Source of the DNA: Lepeophtheirus salmonis
Taxonomy: Eukaryota > Arthropoda > Copepoda > Siphonostomatoida > Caligidae
Direction: 5' to 3'
NCBI RefSeq assembly: GCF_016086655.4
Contig: NC_052135.2
Span: 71,273,702-71,337,701, forward strand
Length of the DNA: 64,000 nt
A model generated the notes under the pieces. That model was not told the origin of the DNA. It ran no database searches and saw nothing but the letters and a program-made list of their open reading frames with translations. Position 1 is the first letter of the stretch. The number at the start of each line of letters is the position of its first letter. The position numbers and the translations under genes were made by a program. Of this stretch, positions 1-12,529 are shown piece by piece.

Positions 1-789
1 ACAACAAACAATAGTCATCATGGAACAAGCAAGGAGAGACGCCATCCTCGAATTGGCTCGCGAGGGACACAAGCCCTCTGCTATCTACAAGCTTCTTAAC
101 TACCCCAAGACCACGGTGTACCGGGTCTTCAATGTCTGGGAGGTTGAGGGGAAGGTCTATTGCAAGGCCCACAACATGAGAAGTGACCGAATCCGCACTC
201 CCCGGTTCCTTGAAGGCCTGCAGAAGTCCATTAAGGCTTCGCCGGGGACTTCCTTGTCCAGGTTGGCCAAGAACCGTGGAGTGAGCAAGTAGCTGATCTC
301 CGAGGCTGTGAATGAGGACTTCGGGTACAGGTCATACCGAATGGCCAAACAACACATCCTCACGGCATCCATGAATGCCACCAGGCTCACCAACGGTAAG
401 TGTCTCATCAATGACCTGAAGAGCCATGGAGGAAGAATCATCTTCTTCTCCGACGAGAAGAACTGGACTGTCGACAGAAGCTACAACGTCCAGAATGACA
501 GGTGGCTTGCCAAGGAGAGAGAAGAGGTCCCTGCGGTCTTCCCCATAAAGTTCCCGGGCTCCATTACGAGGGAGTGGAGTGCTGTCGATTCCGCGGAAGT
601 CATCAGGGCATGCAAATCCTTTAGGGGCATGATGGAGAAGATGGTGGCTGCTGAGGGAGGACATGTTGAATAAATTTATTGTTTAATATCATGTCTAACT
701 TTTTCATATTAACAAATACACTCCAAATTCCATTTTTATCAAGCAGGTTGAATTATAATATAGTTCCAATTTATCGTGGACACCCTGTA
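1..789 (+). mobile_element. Tc1/mariner element, internally deleted, left end outside window
   Basis: The right end is a terminal inverted repeat ending in the TA at 788-789 (key part TGGACACCCTGTA, about 777-789). Its left partner lies before base 1. Between them is a shortened transposase frame (20-673) that keeps the N-terminal DNA-binding region and the last residues of the family but lacks the catalytic middle, so the copy cannot be autonomous. Element class is from recognition of the transposase; the missing left end is inference. Confidence 0.8.
20..673 (+). pseudogene. Tc1/mariner transposase, stop codon and internal deletion
   Basis: Starts at ATG 20 with a helix-turn-helix region (ILELAREGHKPSAIYKLLN) that would bind the terminal repeats. 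An in-frame TAG at 290-292 interrupts it; the same frame resumes directly and includes IIFFSDEKNW (around 437-466), which carries the first catalytic Asp region of the DDE/D fold. After the PAVF segment (about 530) the frame jumps to a C-terminal piece (REWSAVDSAEVIRACKSFRG...GGHVE), so roughly the second half of the catalytic domain is deleted without losing frame. Expected family length is about 340 residues; about 210 remain. Dead copy. Confidence 0.85.
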
Positions 790-1054
790 TTCATTTATCA
801 AATTTATTAAGTTAACAAATTTATAAGTTTACATCACAAATTGTCAACGTGCTTTAAAGTCCAGTTTGAACCCCTGAATAATGAGACAGTCAGTTATTAA
901 TCAAATCATGTATGCAATTTAAAAAATATATTTATTTGCAGAATGGGAAACCATTTCAAAAAGTTTTATCTATATAATCAAAAACAAAGCATAAATGGGA
1001 CATGAACATTGTTTTACTTGCAAGGCGTTAAGATAGTTTTAAGAAGTTTGCCTG
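790..1054. other. AT-rich spacer, nothing recognised
   Basis: No open frame of note and no repeat termini that I can pair. Confidence 0.5.
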
Positions 1055-1299
1055 TGTTGTGTCTTGACGAGATTGATATACACAAACTAATTATAAGAAG
1101 AATCCAGGACGACTGAGAGAAACGAGGAGAATACTTGGATGAATAATACGAGGTAGGATTATAAATAACACAGATATATTCTTATCAAATACATACTCAA
1201 TACTGCTCTGGCAAATCTATAAGAGTCACGGCTATTTATACTAGAGATTAAACAGTACTTTACATTCATCATAACAATAAGAAGAAGAAGTGCACTACA
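1055..1299 (+). repeat. LTR (family B), inverted relative to the copy at 12530-12821
   Basis: Begins TGTTGTGTCTTGACGAG and ends CACTACA, the TG...CA ends of a retrotransposon LTR. Its length and internal words (AATCCAGGACGACTGAGAGAAA, CAGTACTTTACAT) match the reverse complement of 12530-12821. No clear target-site duplication is visible here. Which orientation is sense cannot be told from these two copies. Confidence 0.7.
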
Positions 1300-3130
1300 A
1301 CCTATGTTGGGGATACAACTGTGGGATGGTATTTTCTTTCGGCGCCAGCAGAAACGTTGTTGTATCAAAAAACTTTATTGAAGTTTTGGTATCATCGTGA
1401 AAGCTGCTCCTGATATGAAGAAGATTGAATTTAAAGAGGAGGAACGGCGTTGACTAGTGACAATGATTTTTGTCCACATCAACATGGAGATTTCAAATCA
1501 GGAGGTCTCCTTGAATCCAGCGAATCGCTTGAGATCGGCCTTGGATCTGACATCAATACTCACTACCTTGTCATGTCTTAGAAAGGTTGCTCAAGAGTAC
1601 TATGACTTCATTGAGAAGGAAATATGCCCCCCCCAACCCAGTATTCTAGATTAAAAATTGAATAATTAAATCGAACATCTCATGCTAAGGAACTTCCGTT
1701 TTAACACCTGCTCCTCCTTCCCGGGCCAGATCCAGGCCGTAATTGGTATTGGAGGCAGAAAGATCAAAGGAGTTCTTTTCAATATTCATATGAACAATTC
1801 AGGCGTATTTTCAAGTAAATCCACTAAAAAATATGGCCTCAGTGATGATTAATTTAAAGATTTTTGGAAAATGTACCGATTTGATCATAAAACCTTGCAT
1901 ATTAGTTTATAAACAAAGTGAAAGAGAGTACCAGTCTTTTGGCAAAATAATACAGCTCCCGGAAGGATTATACTATTTAATATATAGGTGTATTTTACTC
2001 ACATAGAAGGCTTGTGAAAATTATTCTCAGCATGATGCATTTTATTAAACAACTAGCTTAAGCATAGTACATACTGTCACGCCAGCTTGCAGATAATATT
2101 TTTGTTTATTTAGCTTATGAGTATGACCTATTAAATTGATTTGATTGTCATGTATAGTTATTAACATTTCTGTCGCATCACTCTATTTCTTATATATTTC
2201 TCCAGATGTATAAAATACCCTCTCTCTCTCACGGGAACGAAGTTGATGGAATGGATAAGTGGCTTGCTTAGAAAGGCCTTTTTTCTTACACTGTTCCACC
2301 ACTTCCACGGATCTTGTGATCATTCAATGCAGGGTAGCAGTAGAAATTCCATTCAACTGCTTTTTTTATTACTTATCGTAATAAAAATGAAGTTATTCTA
2401 TACTCGATTATTTCGAGTTTTCCTCATTGGTGTTCAAGTTTAGTCCAGTTTTCAATTAATATTTCGGCCGAATTCGATTAATTTTCAAAAAATTGTTGAC
2501 TTTAGTAAAATTACCTTCTATTTTTTCTTTGTTTGTTTAGAGTAATACTCGAATCCAACTTTCCACTTACCAACAGGTGTTGATAAATATTCTTAATAGT
2601 ATAACGATGTTAGCTATATGTAATTGCGTCTCAATAACCACATCATATGTTCATATATGTATTTGTACACATGAACGAATTTACAACAAAGAAGAAATGG
2701 CCTAAAACGGAATTAATCCCTGACAAAAGAGGAAATATCTAGAATAACAATATTGGACAGCTGTTGATTCAGAATGTCTTGGTAACAAATTGTGAGTACG
2801 TATTGTATGTACATAGAGATAAAATACATATAATTATTGATTATACAGAGCAAGAGCCAGGGATATTTTTACAAGTGAAAAGTTGGTTGACCAAAAGACT
2901 GGAAAATATTCATAGTTTTTAATACACGCATTTTGTACTGAATCATCCTATACTTTTATAAAAACTGAAGTGTTTCATAAAGAAAAGTATAGTAAAATTT
3001 AAAATACAGTGAGAAACATAAAAAGGTTTGAAGCGCCATCTATGTTGTTAACATATATATGCAAGGAAAATATAAATATAAGGCTATACTATAACGTGTG
3101 TACGACAGATTTTTGACTTCCACCACGCTT
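1300..3130. other. Intergenic, possible remnant of LTR-element interior at the left
   Basis: Directly after the LTR lies slightly less AT-rich DNA to about 1800 with a 65-codon frame at 1457-1654 and a run of eight C at 1627-1634. I do not recognise its product. The rest to 3130 is plain AT-rich sequence with short CT runs near 2221. No supported gene. Confidence 0.4.
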
Positions 3131-3320
3131 TTTAATGTTGACGTCAAAGTGTATGAATCTGTTTGGTTGCCCGGTAGTCGGTAGGACACATTATATTGAA
3201 AATTCTAGCAATAGTGAAGTCATAGACTATGATTGGTTGCGTATTTTGTTCAAATCTGTCGTTCTTGCCCAGCAGTCGGTACGACACATCAAATTGAAAA
3301 TTCTAGCAAGCCCGAATACA
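3131..3320. repeat. Imperfect two-copy tandem duplication, about 98-bp period
   Basis: The block AGTCGGTAGGACACAT...TTGAAAATTCTAGCA at 3176-3215 recurs at 3274-3313 as AGTCGGTACGACACAT...TTGAAAATTCTAGCA. Bases upstream of each block are also related (TTTGGTTGCCC against TTCTTGCCC). Confidence 0.65.
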
Positions 3321-4564
3321 TGATGGCCTAACCTTGTATTTCTATTAACCCAGAGCCCTACAAGTAGAGTTATATAAGTAGGCTATCCACTGGCTTCCTC
3401 ATGCGCTTGAGTCAGGTCCCAAAACATTCAAAATATAATACTACATTTTAGGTGAAGAACTCTACAAAGGCGATATATTTTGTTAAAATATGCCCTCGTA
3501 TGCCCTCTGGTTGTGCCGTGGATTGCAGGAATCGTTTTGGAGCTGATGGGATTACATTTTTTTCATTTCTAAGGGAGATATTCCTTCGAAGGCAATGGGT
3601 CCTAAAATTGGAAAGAAATCTTTGGAAACCATGAGATAATTATCGGTTGGGCTCTAAACATTTTTAGGAACATTAATTCATAAAGAATTCCAACTCTCAA
3701 ACAATTCCAAAATTGTTTAAACATCTAAAAACCTAAGTTCTAAGGCTCACCAAAAACTCCCACAAATCAATTTTCATTCTGGGGAACAATGATGATGGTA
3801 AGTAAAATTAATAATTAAGGAAATGTCAAGCAACTTTTCAGGATCAAACATACTGTACTTCTTATTTGTACTTCCAAAAATGGAGAAATAGATTTAGTGG
3901 ACATGACTCTAATTTCATCAACAACTGAAGATGAAACTTCTTATAATGGTAATCTTTTAATTATAATAATTGTATATATTACAGATATTTATCTTGAGGT
4001 AAAACATCGAAAGAATACTATTACAAACCTACAAATCTAAAAAGGAGTCTATGAAGCAGAAATAAAAGAATTAAAGAAGAAGTTGAATGAAAAAATGTCA
4101 AAATTCGGGAGGCAGAATCAAAGTTTAAGTGATTAGAAAGGTTCCTCTCTTCAGTTTTTAATTCAGATAAGATACAAATTTTAGGTTGCAAGTCTTCACA
4201 ATCCAAAATCCCCCTTTAGGCCAATAAAACCATCGAGAATTGACTTCAGTTAAGATTCTTTGAGGAATTATATGTCGTCCGATTAATCTATTTTGACAAG
4301 AATTGTTTGGGTGAATTTGCAAAAATAGAGGCTTTATTCAAATCTTATGTCAATCAACTCAAAAAAATTTAAAAAAATGTAAACTAAATGACTGAAATAG
4401 AGGTTCTAGTAATTAAGTCGTCTACATATATATGTCGCCAAATGTCATAAAATTTTATATTTCACTGTGTCTAAGTATGTTAAGATAAAAATACATATAC
4501 ATTTACCAATGCAAACTGCTATTACACTGTCCAACAGCAAAAATGGTACATAAATAGTATATGC
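3321..4564. other. Intergenic AT-rich sequence, nothing recognised
   Basis: Only short frames (about 60 codons) with no recognisable product on either strand. Confidence 0.45.
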
Positions 4565-5516
4565 TATATTAAATAGAGTTTGATCTCCTGATTCCAAATC
4601 TGGCCTTATTTTTTCTCTCAAAGCCTCGTGGACTTGAGAAAAAGAATATATATTTTTTGTTATTTTTAAGGTTCAAAGTTGATTTATGTCCTAGGTGTTG
4701 AAGATAGGGATAAATTATGTTAATATATTTTAAAGCCGAATATTCCATAATTCTAAAACAATTTTTAAAAGGTCTGCATCATACTTATAACTCGAGTTAT
4801 CTTTGTTTAAATTGGATTTTTTTTTATTCAAAGGCTCATAGCTTCAAGACAAATAGATTCAAAAAATTTAAAAGTATCTCATTGGATAGCTGAAAGTATG
4901 AAAAAGAAGAAAAGAGATAGAAACAAAGAGAGAGACAAAGAAAAGATATATTATACAGTTTGTTATAAAATTAAGCCTCATGTCTCAACCTGTATAAATA
5001 AATTATTTCTGGCTCCATGGACACAAGATGACTCGTTGCATACCCGTAGAGAGTGAGGGATTCCAAAAGACGTACATTCAACGGAGCCCTTTTTCTTTTT
5101 TCTATTTCTTTTCTTCTTCTCTCTTTTTTTTCCTATCTCTTCTAGCTGGGGCATACCAATAAATATGGACTTTTATTGTGAGATCAATTCAAAAATAGTT
5201 TAATCCTTGAAAAAAATTGTCGTGGCTTTATCTCAAATTGACAACGATTTAGAGCATTTTTGGGAGGCTCTTTTTTTTAAATTAAAGTTCATACTTTTAG
5301 CTATTCAATGAAAGGCTTTTAAACTTTTTGAATCTATTCGTCTTGAAGCTATGAGCCTCTGAATAAAAAGCACCTATCTTCCACTTTAAACAAAGATAGC
5401 TCAAGTTATCTCAGTATGATGTATGGCCTTTTTCTGAAGGCCATGAAGCTCTGTAAGAACAAATAAGGCCATATTTTGAATTAAGGTATCAAATTCTACT
5501 AAGTTGATCATATGTT
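4565..5516. repeat. Long imperfect palindrome (foldback element), about 950 bp
   Basis: The left arm, read from about 4565, is mirrored as reverse complement by the right arm ending near 5516, with the centre near 5041. Clear pairs: GGCTCATAGCTTCAAGAC (left, about 4829) with GTCTTGAAGCTATGAGCC (right, about 5340); TATCTTTGTTTAAA with TTTAAACAAAGATA; purine-rich AAGAAGAAAAGAGATAG with a pyrimidine-rich mirror near 5110-5145; and GGCTCC with GGAGCC around the loop (5011 and 5081). No long open frame lies inside. A foldback or hairpin-type non-autonomous element is the simplest reading. Confidence 0.8.
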
Positions 5517-6042
5517 GATCTAGTGTATAAAAAAAAGTGTGATAGTGTTGTCAAAGAAAATAGAATTGCTTCTTTCCACTTTCGGAAGCCGAAAAATGTG
5601 TATGCAAACTAAAGTAAATTAAAGAAATGGTTTTTTTAGTAATTATTCAATTTGTTTATAACAATTAATCGTGTATATAAGCTCAATAAAATTATTTCTT
5701 TTGTATCCATTTAATGTTTTCAAGTTCTTTTTAGGGCATTTGATAGCTGTCACAAGGGGGCGCTGAAATATTATAACGTAAATCTTCTGATATGGCTTTG
5801 TATTAACCTTGGTATATAAGAGTAGGTATGTTAAACGATTCCAAAAAATTTAGACTTGAGGGCAATAAAAAGCGTTATTTGATATATCCTTTTCTTTTGA
5901 TTTCAATATTTCCTTTGTTTATACTACAGCAACAAAGTAATTTGAACTTTTCGACAGAAATTATTACTTCATTTTCTCTGCTTCTTTAATTCTATTTCAA
6001 GTTAACTCCCTTTAAAAAAAAAAAAAAAGAGTTTATCCACCC
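5517..6042. other. Spacer with poly(A) tract before LINE fragment
   Basis: No gene. A 16-base A run at 6014-6029 lies immediately 5' of the LINE piece. Confidence 0.4.
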
Positions 6043-6662
6043 AAGTCTTAAGGTGGTAAATGATTACTTAAACTTATTAATTTACATCTCTCGTGATCTG
6101 AGATTTAAGAGGCATATACACTACATTACAGGGAAGGCCAATCAAAACTTGGGAATTATTAAAAGAAGCTTCAAAACTCGTGATCCTTTTTTTATGGTAA
6201 AACTTTATAAACTCTCTGTCCTCCCGATTTTAATGTAGGGATCTGAGATTTGGAATCCTTACAGAAACTACCTTATTAAGTCCTTAGAAAAAGTGAAAGC
6301 TAGGTTTGTTTTGTTTTTTCTTTCATTTGGAGATAACGACGGCTATCAATGCCGAATCAAAAGACTTGGATTCATCCCTTTGTATCATAGACGTGCTATT
6401 AAGGATGTTATTACGTTCCATCGAATTTTAAACAAAAAGATATACCTGCCTGTTTCCCACACCCTGGATAATACTAAATAAAGGCTACTTCTTCCACGAA
6501 ACGAGACTCCATGCTCACAACACCACGTACCTCCCAAAACCAAATATTGACATTGTTAACCATAGTTTTTATTACAGATCGACTAGTCTTTGGAATTATA
6601 TACCTGTATGCTTTGGCAAGGGAAGTGAGGCTGACCTCAAGCGGTTTTTAGATAATTATTTT
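6043..6662 (+). pseudogene. LINE reverse transcriptase, C-terminal tail
   Basis: Frames on the plus strand read as the thumb/C-terminal part of a non-LTR retrotransposon polymerase: YISRDLRFKRHIHYITGKAN, then KLYKLSVLPILM followed by an in-frame TAG (6236-6238) in place of a residue before GSEIWNPYRNYLIKSLEKV, then IKRLGFIPLYHRRAIKDV. A frame change near 6478 is needed to continue into YRSTSLWNYIPVCFGKG and a terminal LDNYFFV stop at about 6670. The catalytic YADD region and endonuclease are absent, as in 5'-truncated LINE insertions. Homology is from recognition of the family; no search was run. Confidence 0.75.
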
Positions 6663-6670
6663 TTTGTGTG

Positions 6671-9000
6671 ACGCACGTTTGGGGTTTATTTTATTACGTT
6701 AATTTTTTCTTTGCACTGTCGCGTTATTTTAATATTCATATCTTAAATGCATTACTTTTGATCATTCTTATATTATATAAACACTAAATATGAGTCGACC
6801 TTTATAGGCCTTGATTATCGCCGCTGGTTGAAGTAAATATATATGTATATATTGTGTACAAATTACTACTTGCATTAGGGGATTCTACATTTTGCAACCT
6901 AAAAATAAGATGAATAATTTTAAATGGAGGATTTACAATACTTGGAAGGAGGATCATGCAATAATTGAATATTTCATGGATGATCGATGAATTAATGCTG
7001 TAATTTTTTACTATTTTAATATTAGTATTTTGCGGCAAATTATAAAGTTCAAATGCCCACAGTTTTTAATTCATTTTAATGCATGAAAATGAAATGATGG
7101 TATTAATTAATAGTTGGTAATTAAAGTTACAAATGTTGTAATTAAATAATGCATTTTTAAGACGGATAAATTGCAACTTGTACAATATGCTTATACAGGT
7201 TGCAACTCGTACAGACATTGCAACTTTTATACATAACACTCGTATGTGGCCCACAATGTGAAATGAGTTTGACCCCCCTGCTCTAGAGGAACTATCAATT
7301 GTAAAAAGTCTGTAATACGTCATTATTATTATTATTTAATCTATTTTTTAGCGGTTTTTGTTTAATCCCAGCTGACAACACTGCCGTCACCACTTCATTC
7401 AACATTAAGGAAGAATAAGATGGTCAATATATAGATTGGTATATGCGAGGAAGGATCAACAAGGGATTCTTGTGTCTTCCTAGCAGCAAGTCTATGACAA
7501 ATGAATCCATTGCGTTACATCGTCAGTCAAAAAGCTGACTTCCATTGTTATCATCATAGATTCAAAAAATATGAACTGACGGTATGATAAAAAAAAACAA
7601 TCGAAAATTTGTGTGATAGTACTGACAATTGAAAGAATGTTTTGGAGGAGAGCAGCTGAGCTTCCTAAGTTTTCGGCCTTAAGGTTGGTTCGCTGATATG
7701 CACAATTTGCGCCTCTCCCCTTTTTGTTGTGTACAGTTCTTCCTCGCCTGATTTTTGTGTATATTTAAGGGGATCTAAGAAAGCTTGCCATTTGCAAAAT
7801 TTGTCGCGGTCTTACTCTCTCTGGGAAAATGCACCTTGACTAAAGCTCGTCCGGTGTAGGAATCGTCTTACTTAACTTAATATAAATAAAATAATCGGAC
7901 TTATGTAATGACGAATGAGTTTAAAGATACAGCCCCTTATTAAATTGATCTTATAAGATCAATTTATTCAATAGTTAAAGAACCATACATATATAACTAG
8001 AAAAGAACAAAGAAGGATAAAGTAAAGATGGTAGAACTCAAAAAGTGTCAAGAGTAATTCTTTCTTGAGAGTGAAATCTGGAATCCAGGATGGGTGTTCA
8101 TCAATGGACGAATCTGCGTATGAAAATTTGACCAATCTTGTACTATGAGAAATGGTATTCCCAAATCAAATTTTGTCTACAAGGATTGGATTGGAGAAGT
8201 GGAGGATCTGCTCCGGGGACTCCCACTAAATGTGATTCAGACATATGGACGTACATGTACAAAATGTGATCGTTGGAAACCATATACATTCATTCTTTCT
8301 AAAGCTTTAAACCAAGTAGAGAAAGGAGGGCAAAAACAATATACAGGAGAAAAAGGATTCGTCATAACTGATAGTTAAGTTTTTTTGTCCGCCATCTTCA
8401 ACTCTAGCTACTAGCTATAAAATAGAATATATTCGTGAATTTATACAAAAAAATAGCTAAAGTTGAGTCACAACTCACAAGTGTAGAAATTAGAATATAT
8501 TATGTTCTACTAATTTTAGTATTAATAAATAACTATTAAATATAGTTTATTTATTTTATAAAGATACGATGAATGTATGGGAGTCGAAGGATATCTACTG
8601 TAACATTCCCGTCGCCATGTTTTGGAGGAGTTCCATTCTAAAATTCACCAGAAGGTCCTTGAGGAGGAGGAATTGAGGTTTTTTTAAATCTGGCAAGGCT
8701 TCAAACTTCAAGGTCCCATCTTTAAATCCTTCACCCAATAATTTGTTGGTGGCTCTCCGAACGAGGAGAAATTTATGGAAACTCATGAGGTTAAATTGGA
8801 ATTTGGGACAGCTAATACTGATCTGCTAAGGAAATTCTCATTTCTGTAGACGGATTAGAGAGCAAAGGGAGCCCAGACTATATGTGCCAGATATTGAAAG
8901 TACTTTCAATACGAAGCTACAGAAGAGGGCGTTATTGAATTTTGAATATATTAAAATTTTAGAGTATACCTCAACTGAAGGATATATAATACATAATAAA
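6671..9000. other. Intergenic; two unrecognised short frames
   Basis: A 77-codon plus frame at 8145-8378 contains a Cys pair (TCTKCDRWKPY) but I cannot name it. A 63-codon minus frame at 8595-8786 (FKDGTLKFEALPDLKKPQF) is also unrecognised; it lies 3' of the hAT relic in the same orientation but does not read like hAT to me. The remainder is AT-rich without structure I can pair. Confidence 0.35.
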
Positions 9001-9002
9001 TG

Positions 9003-9787
9003 AAAAGTTTATAAATTATGCTTGAGTTTGAAAAACGCCAAAAACTTAACCACCCTCTGTAAAACTTCCGTCCAGTATTCACATCCACTGTCAAATTGTT
9101 TCTTTACTTCAGTGTCAATGCATCCAGCATCAGCACAGCGTGTAACATGGGCTACCATGACCTTTTGTGGCTCTTCCATCCTTCATGCTCAGCGATGCGC
9201 GCGGTTGCGTTCTTCCAGTCACTATAGTCAGTCGTGAAAGCTGACTGAAAATTACTGTCACTCAATAATTTGCAAGCGAAACAAAATATAGATCCTTTTT
9301 AGGGGAATACAGCAACCATTCTCTTTCCACACTTTCGCTATTTGCTAATTTCCTTGTAAACAAAGTTTTAGATTAGTAACTTTTTTGGTGTTTTTGTTGT
9401 CTTTCAGATGCAGCCACATCTGCATCTTTATTCTGACATGTTTCAGGTCCCATTTTAATCCAGTATTTCTTCATATGTTCATCAATTGTCTACCAGCACA
9501 CAAGATCCGAGCTCCAGTTAACGTTAGCGGGATTGAAGCTGTCTTGTGCACTCTCTGCAGCAACAGGTGAAACACTCACGGAGAGATCTGCGGGGTTAGC
9601 CCATCATGGACACCAGAAGCACAACCCACTGTGTCTGCCGGTTCTGTTCTCGATCCCTCGACACACTCCTCATTTGCAAGCAAAGACAAGGACGAGGCAC
9701 GGTAGGGAGGTCAGTGTCATGCACCTCCACATCTTGACCCTGACAACTACCAGGCTTAAAATACCCTGTTAGCTTTGGAATCTTCAT
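9003..9787 (-). pseudogene. hAT-type transposase relic with TTF zinc-finger region
   Basis: Minus-strand frames in order: an ATG at 9787 followed by KIPKLTGYFKP, then DEHMKKYWIKMGPETCQNKD, then KSYxSKTLFTRKLANSE and REWLLYSPKKDLYF (about 9300-9345), then HEGWKSH and VAHVTRCADAGCIDTEVKKQ...CEYWTEVLQRVVKFLAF (about 9010-9180). That order is the N-terminal TTF-type zinc finger and following linker of ZMYM1-like hAT transposases. Frame changes and stops separate the pieces, and the catalytic region that should follow below 9000 is missing. GC content is visibly higher than the flanks. A hAT-like terminus (CAGTGGTTCCCAAAC on the minus strand) lies 0.8 kb upstream at about 10594-10608. Confidence 0.65.
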
Positions 9788-10709
9788 TAATAATTGCTTG
9801 TTTCTGTTTGCCGCTGCACGTTTCTACGTTTCTGAGTGCCAAGGATGACAAATATAAAATGGACTGTAATTGATTACTTACGAAATGATGTGAAAACACG
9901 TGGTGGTTGTTGATTACAACATTTTACCGTTGTAAAATTGAACATGCAGGTGTTAGTAGATTAAAGTCATTGTGATGGAAGAATGATAAATCAAATCCCA
10001 ATAAGCATGTTTAGGAATCAGGTTTTTTCACAGGTCCATTTTTTTATTATATTTCTAAAAATAGTCTGACCAATTCAAGGGACCCGTCACACGTGGGGCC
10101 CCTAGGATGCAGCCTAGGAAAGCTTGTGCATTAATCCGCGCTTGAACACGGAACAATATTATAGTACAGTATCGAATAAAATACTATGTAGATTTTAATA
10201 ATATGTAATTTATTTCAAAAATGGTGAAGAAATAATATAACAGTGATGGTCTGCGAGTATATAAGATATAAAAGCGGTTGGTATGATTGACTTGTTTGGC
10301 TAACAATAAGATGATTTCTGGCCTTTTTTCTGTTTCTTTTTCGAAGAAAGGTTGCGTGATCCAATACATATAACGACGTGATAATAATACAGTAACTTTA
10401 TGTATGATGTACATATTAAAGGACTCTAGGCAAAGAGTGGACATTTAAGGTATGGAAGGTAGGATTTAGTAGTTCTCTCGGTTGAACATTATAGGGGTTA
10501 TATGCCCTTAAGTCATATATTTGTATAAAATGGAATCCAAATTTTAAATTGTACATTGTCTAGCCGCATATTTTAAGGGCCAAACTTATAGAAGTTTGGG
10601 AACCACTGCATCATATTGGACGTTCACATTTTTTTAGTCTCTTCTTTTTTTTTTTTAAATAAACTAAATAGACATCAACTTAGTACAAATTACCTTGGGT
10701 GAATATTAA
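9788..10709. other. hAT 5' flank with a terminal-repeat-like end, then spacer
   Basis: Minus-strand sequence starting near 10608 reads CAGTGGTTCCCAAAC, a typical hAT-superfamily terminus. It is in the correct orientation to be the 5' end of the element whose transposase relic starts at 9787. No other structure recognised. Confidence 0.45.
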
Positions 10710-12529
10710 ATGAGATTAGAAGAGCAATTCATCAATCAAAGAATTGTATCTCACAACATCAGAAGCCCTCCGGCAATCTCTGAATCGGAAACATCATACA
10801 AAGAGTCAGAAGAAGTTGCCCCACCAAATACTAAACCTGGCGAAACTGCAACATCAGTAATAACTATACCTTTAATAGAACCATCTCAACCGATGCTTCC
10901 ATTTGCACTTCCCATAACACTTCCAAAATGTTTTATGGAGGTCACCCCACACTTCTGGCTACATACTTTAATCTATCAGACAAAATTATGGATATGGTTC
11001 AAAAAGAACTCCTATAAACGGAAACAAAGCTGAGCTCTTTTGATTTAAAAAAAATTACTAGCAAAAGGTTTTCTTTTAGTAAAAAAAAAACTACAAAAAA
11101 CTAGCAATCCCGGAAGATTACCCGGATACAGTTAAATATGGAGCAGAAGCCAATTTAACGAACTGGGCGATCCTGCATAAGTCCTGGAGATCGTCCATAA
11201 GACCATTCACCTTATGATGGCTTGACAGAACTAAGAACTCAAATATCAGATTTAGTCCAAAAAATTACTTAGCGTCAGATTTAAAGGAAGCTAAGAATCT
11301 ACTAACCTCATCCCACCCATAACTAGTGGGAAGGTTGAAGAAGGGGACAGAAAAAATGGATAAATTAGTACAATGTCTAAAAAATGCTGGATGGGACCAT
11401 GGGATTGGATGTAATCTAAAAGGAGGATAGAATCCATGATCCTAAATAACAAGAGAGGGGTCTTGACAGCAAACTTAGATAAATAATGTAATAAAACCGT
11501 CGTCTTCTTCAAAAGAGACACTCTGGACAATACTGGGAAATTACTACGCAATCCGCAACACAGATATCGAAAGGAAATTGCGAGGAAAGTTTTAAACCTT
11601 GCCCTCAATAGAAACCTCTCTTACCATCAGCGTCGAACAATCCCAATTTTCATCAGAGGAATAAGAAATCTGCAAATTATTCCAGCGTCAATCATTATCA
11701 CAAAAGAGTTGAGTCATTCTCAGTATTTATCCCCCCATAAAGAATCCAAAATCATTTTTCCTTTACTGAAAGACGATCTTTTCTTCCATCTTCTGCAACA
11801 AACTTAGCGTAGTAAACATAAAAGAAGGTATTAACTTATTTAAAAGCTTGGGGTTTTCATGGTGTAAAGAAATTTACTTTTCAAATAAAGCAAGCAAAAC
11901 CAACAACTGCTTATTTAACTGGAAACTATTAGTAACTTAATGCTAAGATTAGTAAAACAATGCTCCAAAATTACAATTTATTAGTTAGGTACCCAAAAAC
12001 AACATAGTAATGAGAAATTCATGCCTAGATGAGAATGTAAAACTATTAATTGATAATGAAGTATGTTCCCTCCTTGAAAATGGGGTAATTTCCCTCATTC
12101 ACGATCTCTCGCCTTTACAGCTGAGAGTATGTTCAAAAAAATTTGTTCTAAACAGTAAAGACAAAAAGAGATGGAAAATAATTATTGCTTTATAGTTAGA
12201 ACAAAGTTTAAATTCGAAACTCCTGAACAATTAAAACTGTGGGTCAAAGAAAATTTCTTCTTATGTTTAATAGACCTCAAAGATTCTTACCATTCTTTCT
12301 TAATTCACGAAGATCACAGGATATTCCTTATCTTTAAATGGGAAGAAATATTAGATTTTTTAAATTTTAACGTGCTATGTTTCGGCCCTAATAGTACACC
12401 AAGAATTTTTACTAAACTAATGAAAAGTGTTATTCAAAACTTAAGATCAAATTAAAACATATCCTATAAGATTTACCTAGATGACTTTATCATTTAGGGT
12501 GCCTCTAGGGAAATAATAGTCCTGAATGT
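10710..12529 (+). pseudogene. DIRS-like retrotransposon relic (gag-like region and RT)
   Basis: Plus-strand frames with several stops and shifts. 10710-11033 and the following kilobase read like a low-complexity gag (ILHKSWRSSIRPFTL, SASIIITKELSHSQYLS). From 12010 a reverse transcriptase is clear: VKLLIDNEVCSLLENGVIS, then after a frame shift FLCLIDLKDSYHSFLIHEDH (about 12255-12315), CFGPNSTPRIFTKLMKSVIQ, and KIYLDDFII at about 12470-12495, the YLDD catalytic box. The wording resembles DIRS/PAT-group RT more than gypsy. Sequence is cut at 12529 by an LTR insertion and I cannot find its continuation beyond it. Confidence 0.6.
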
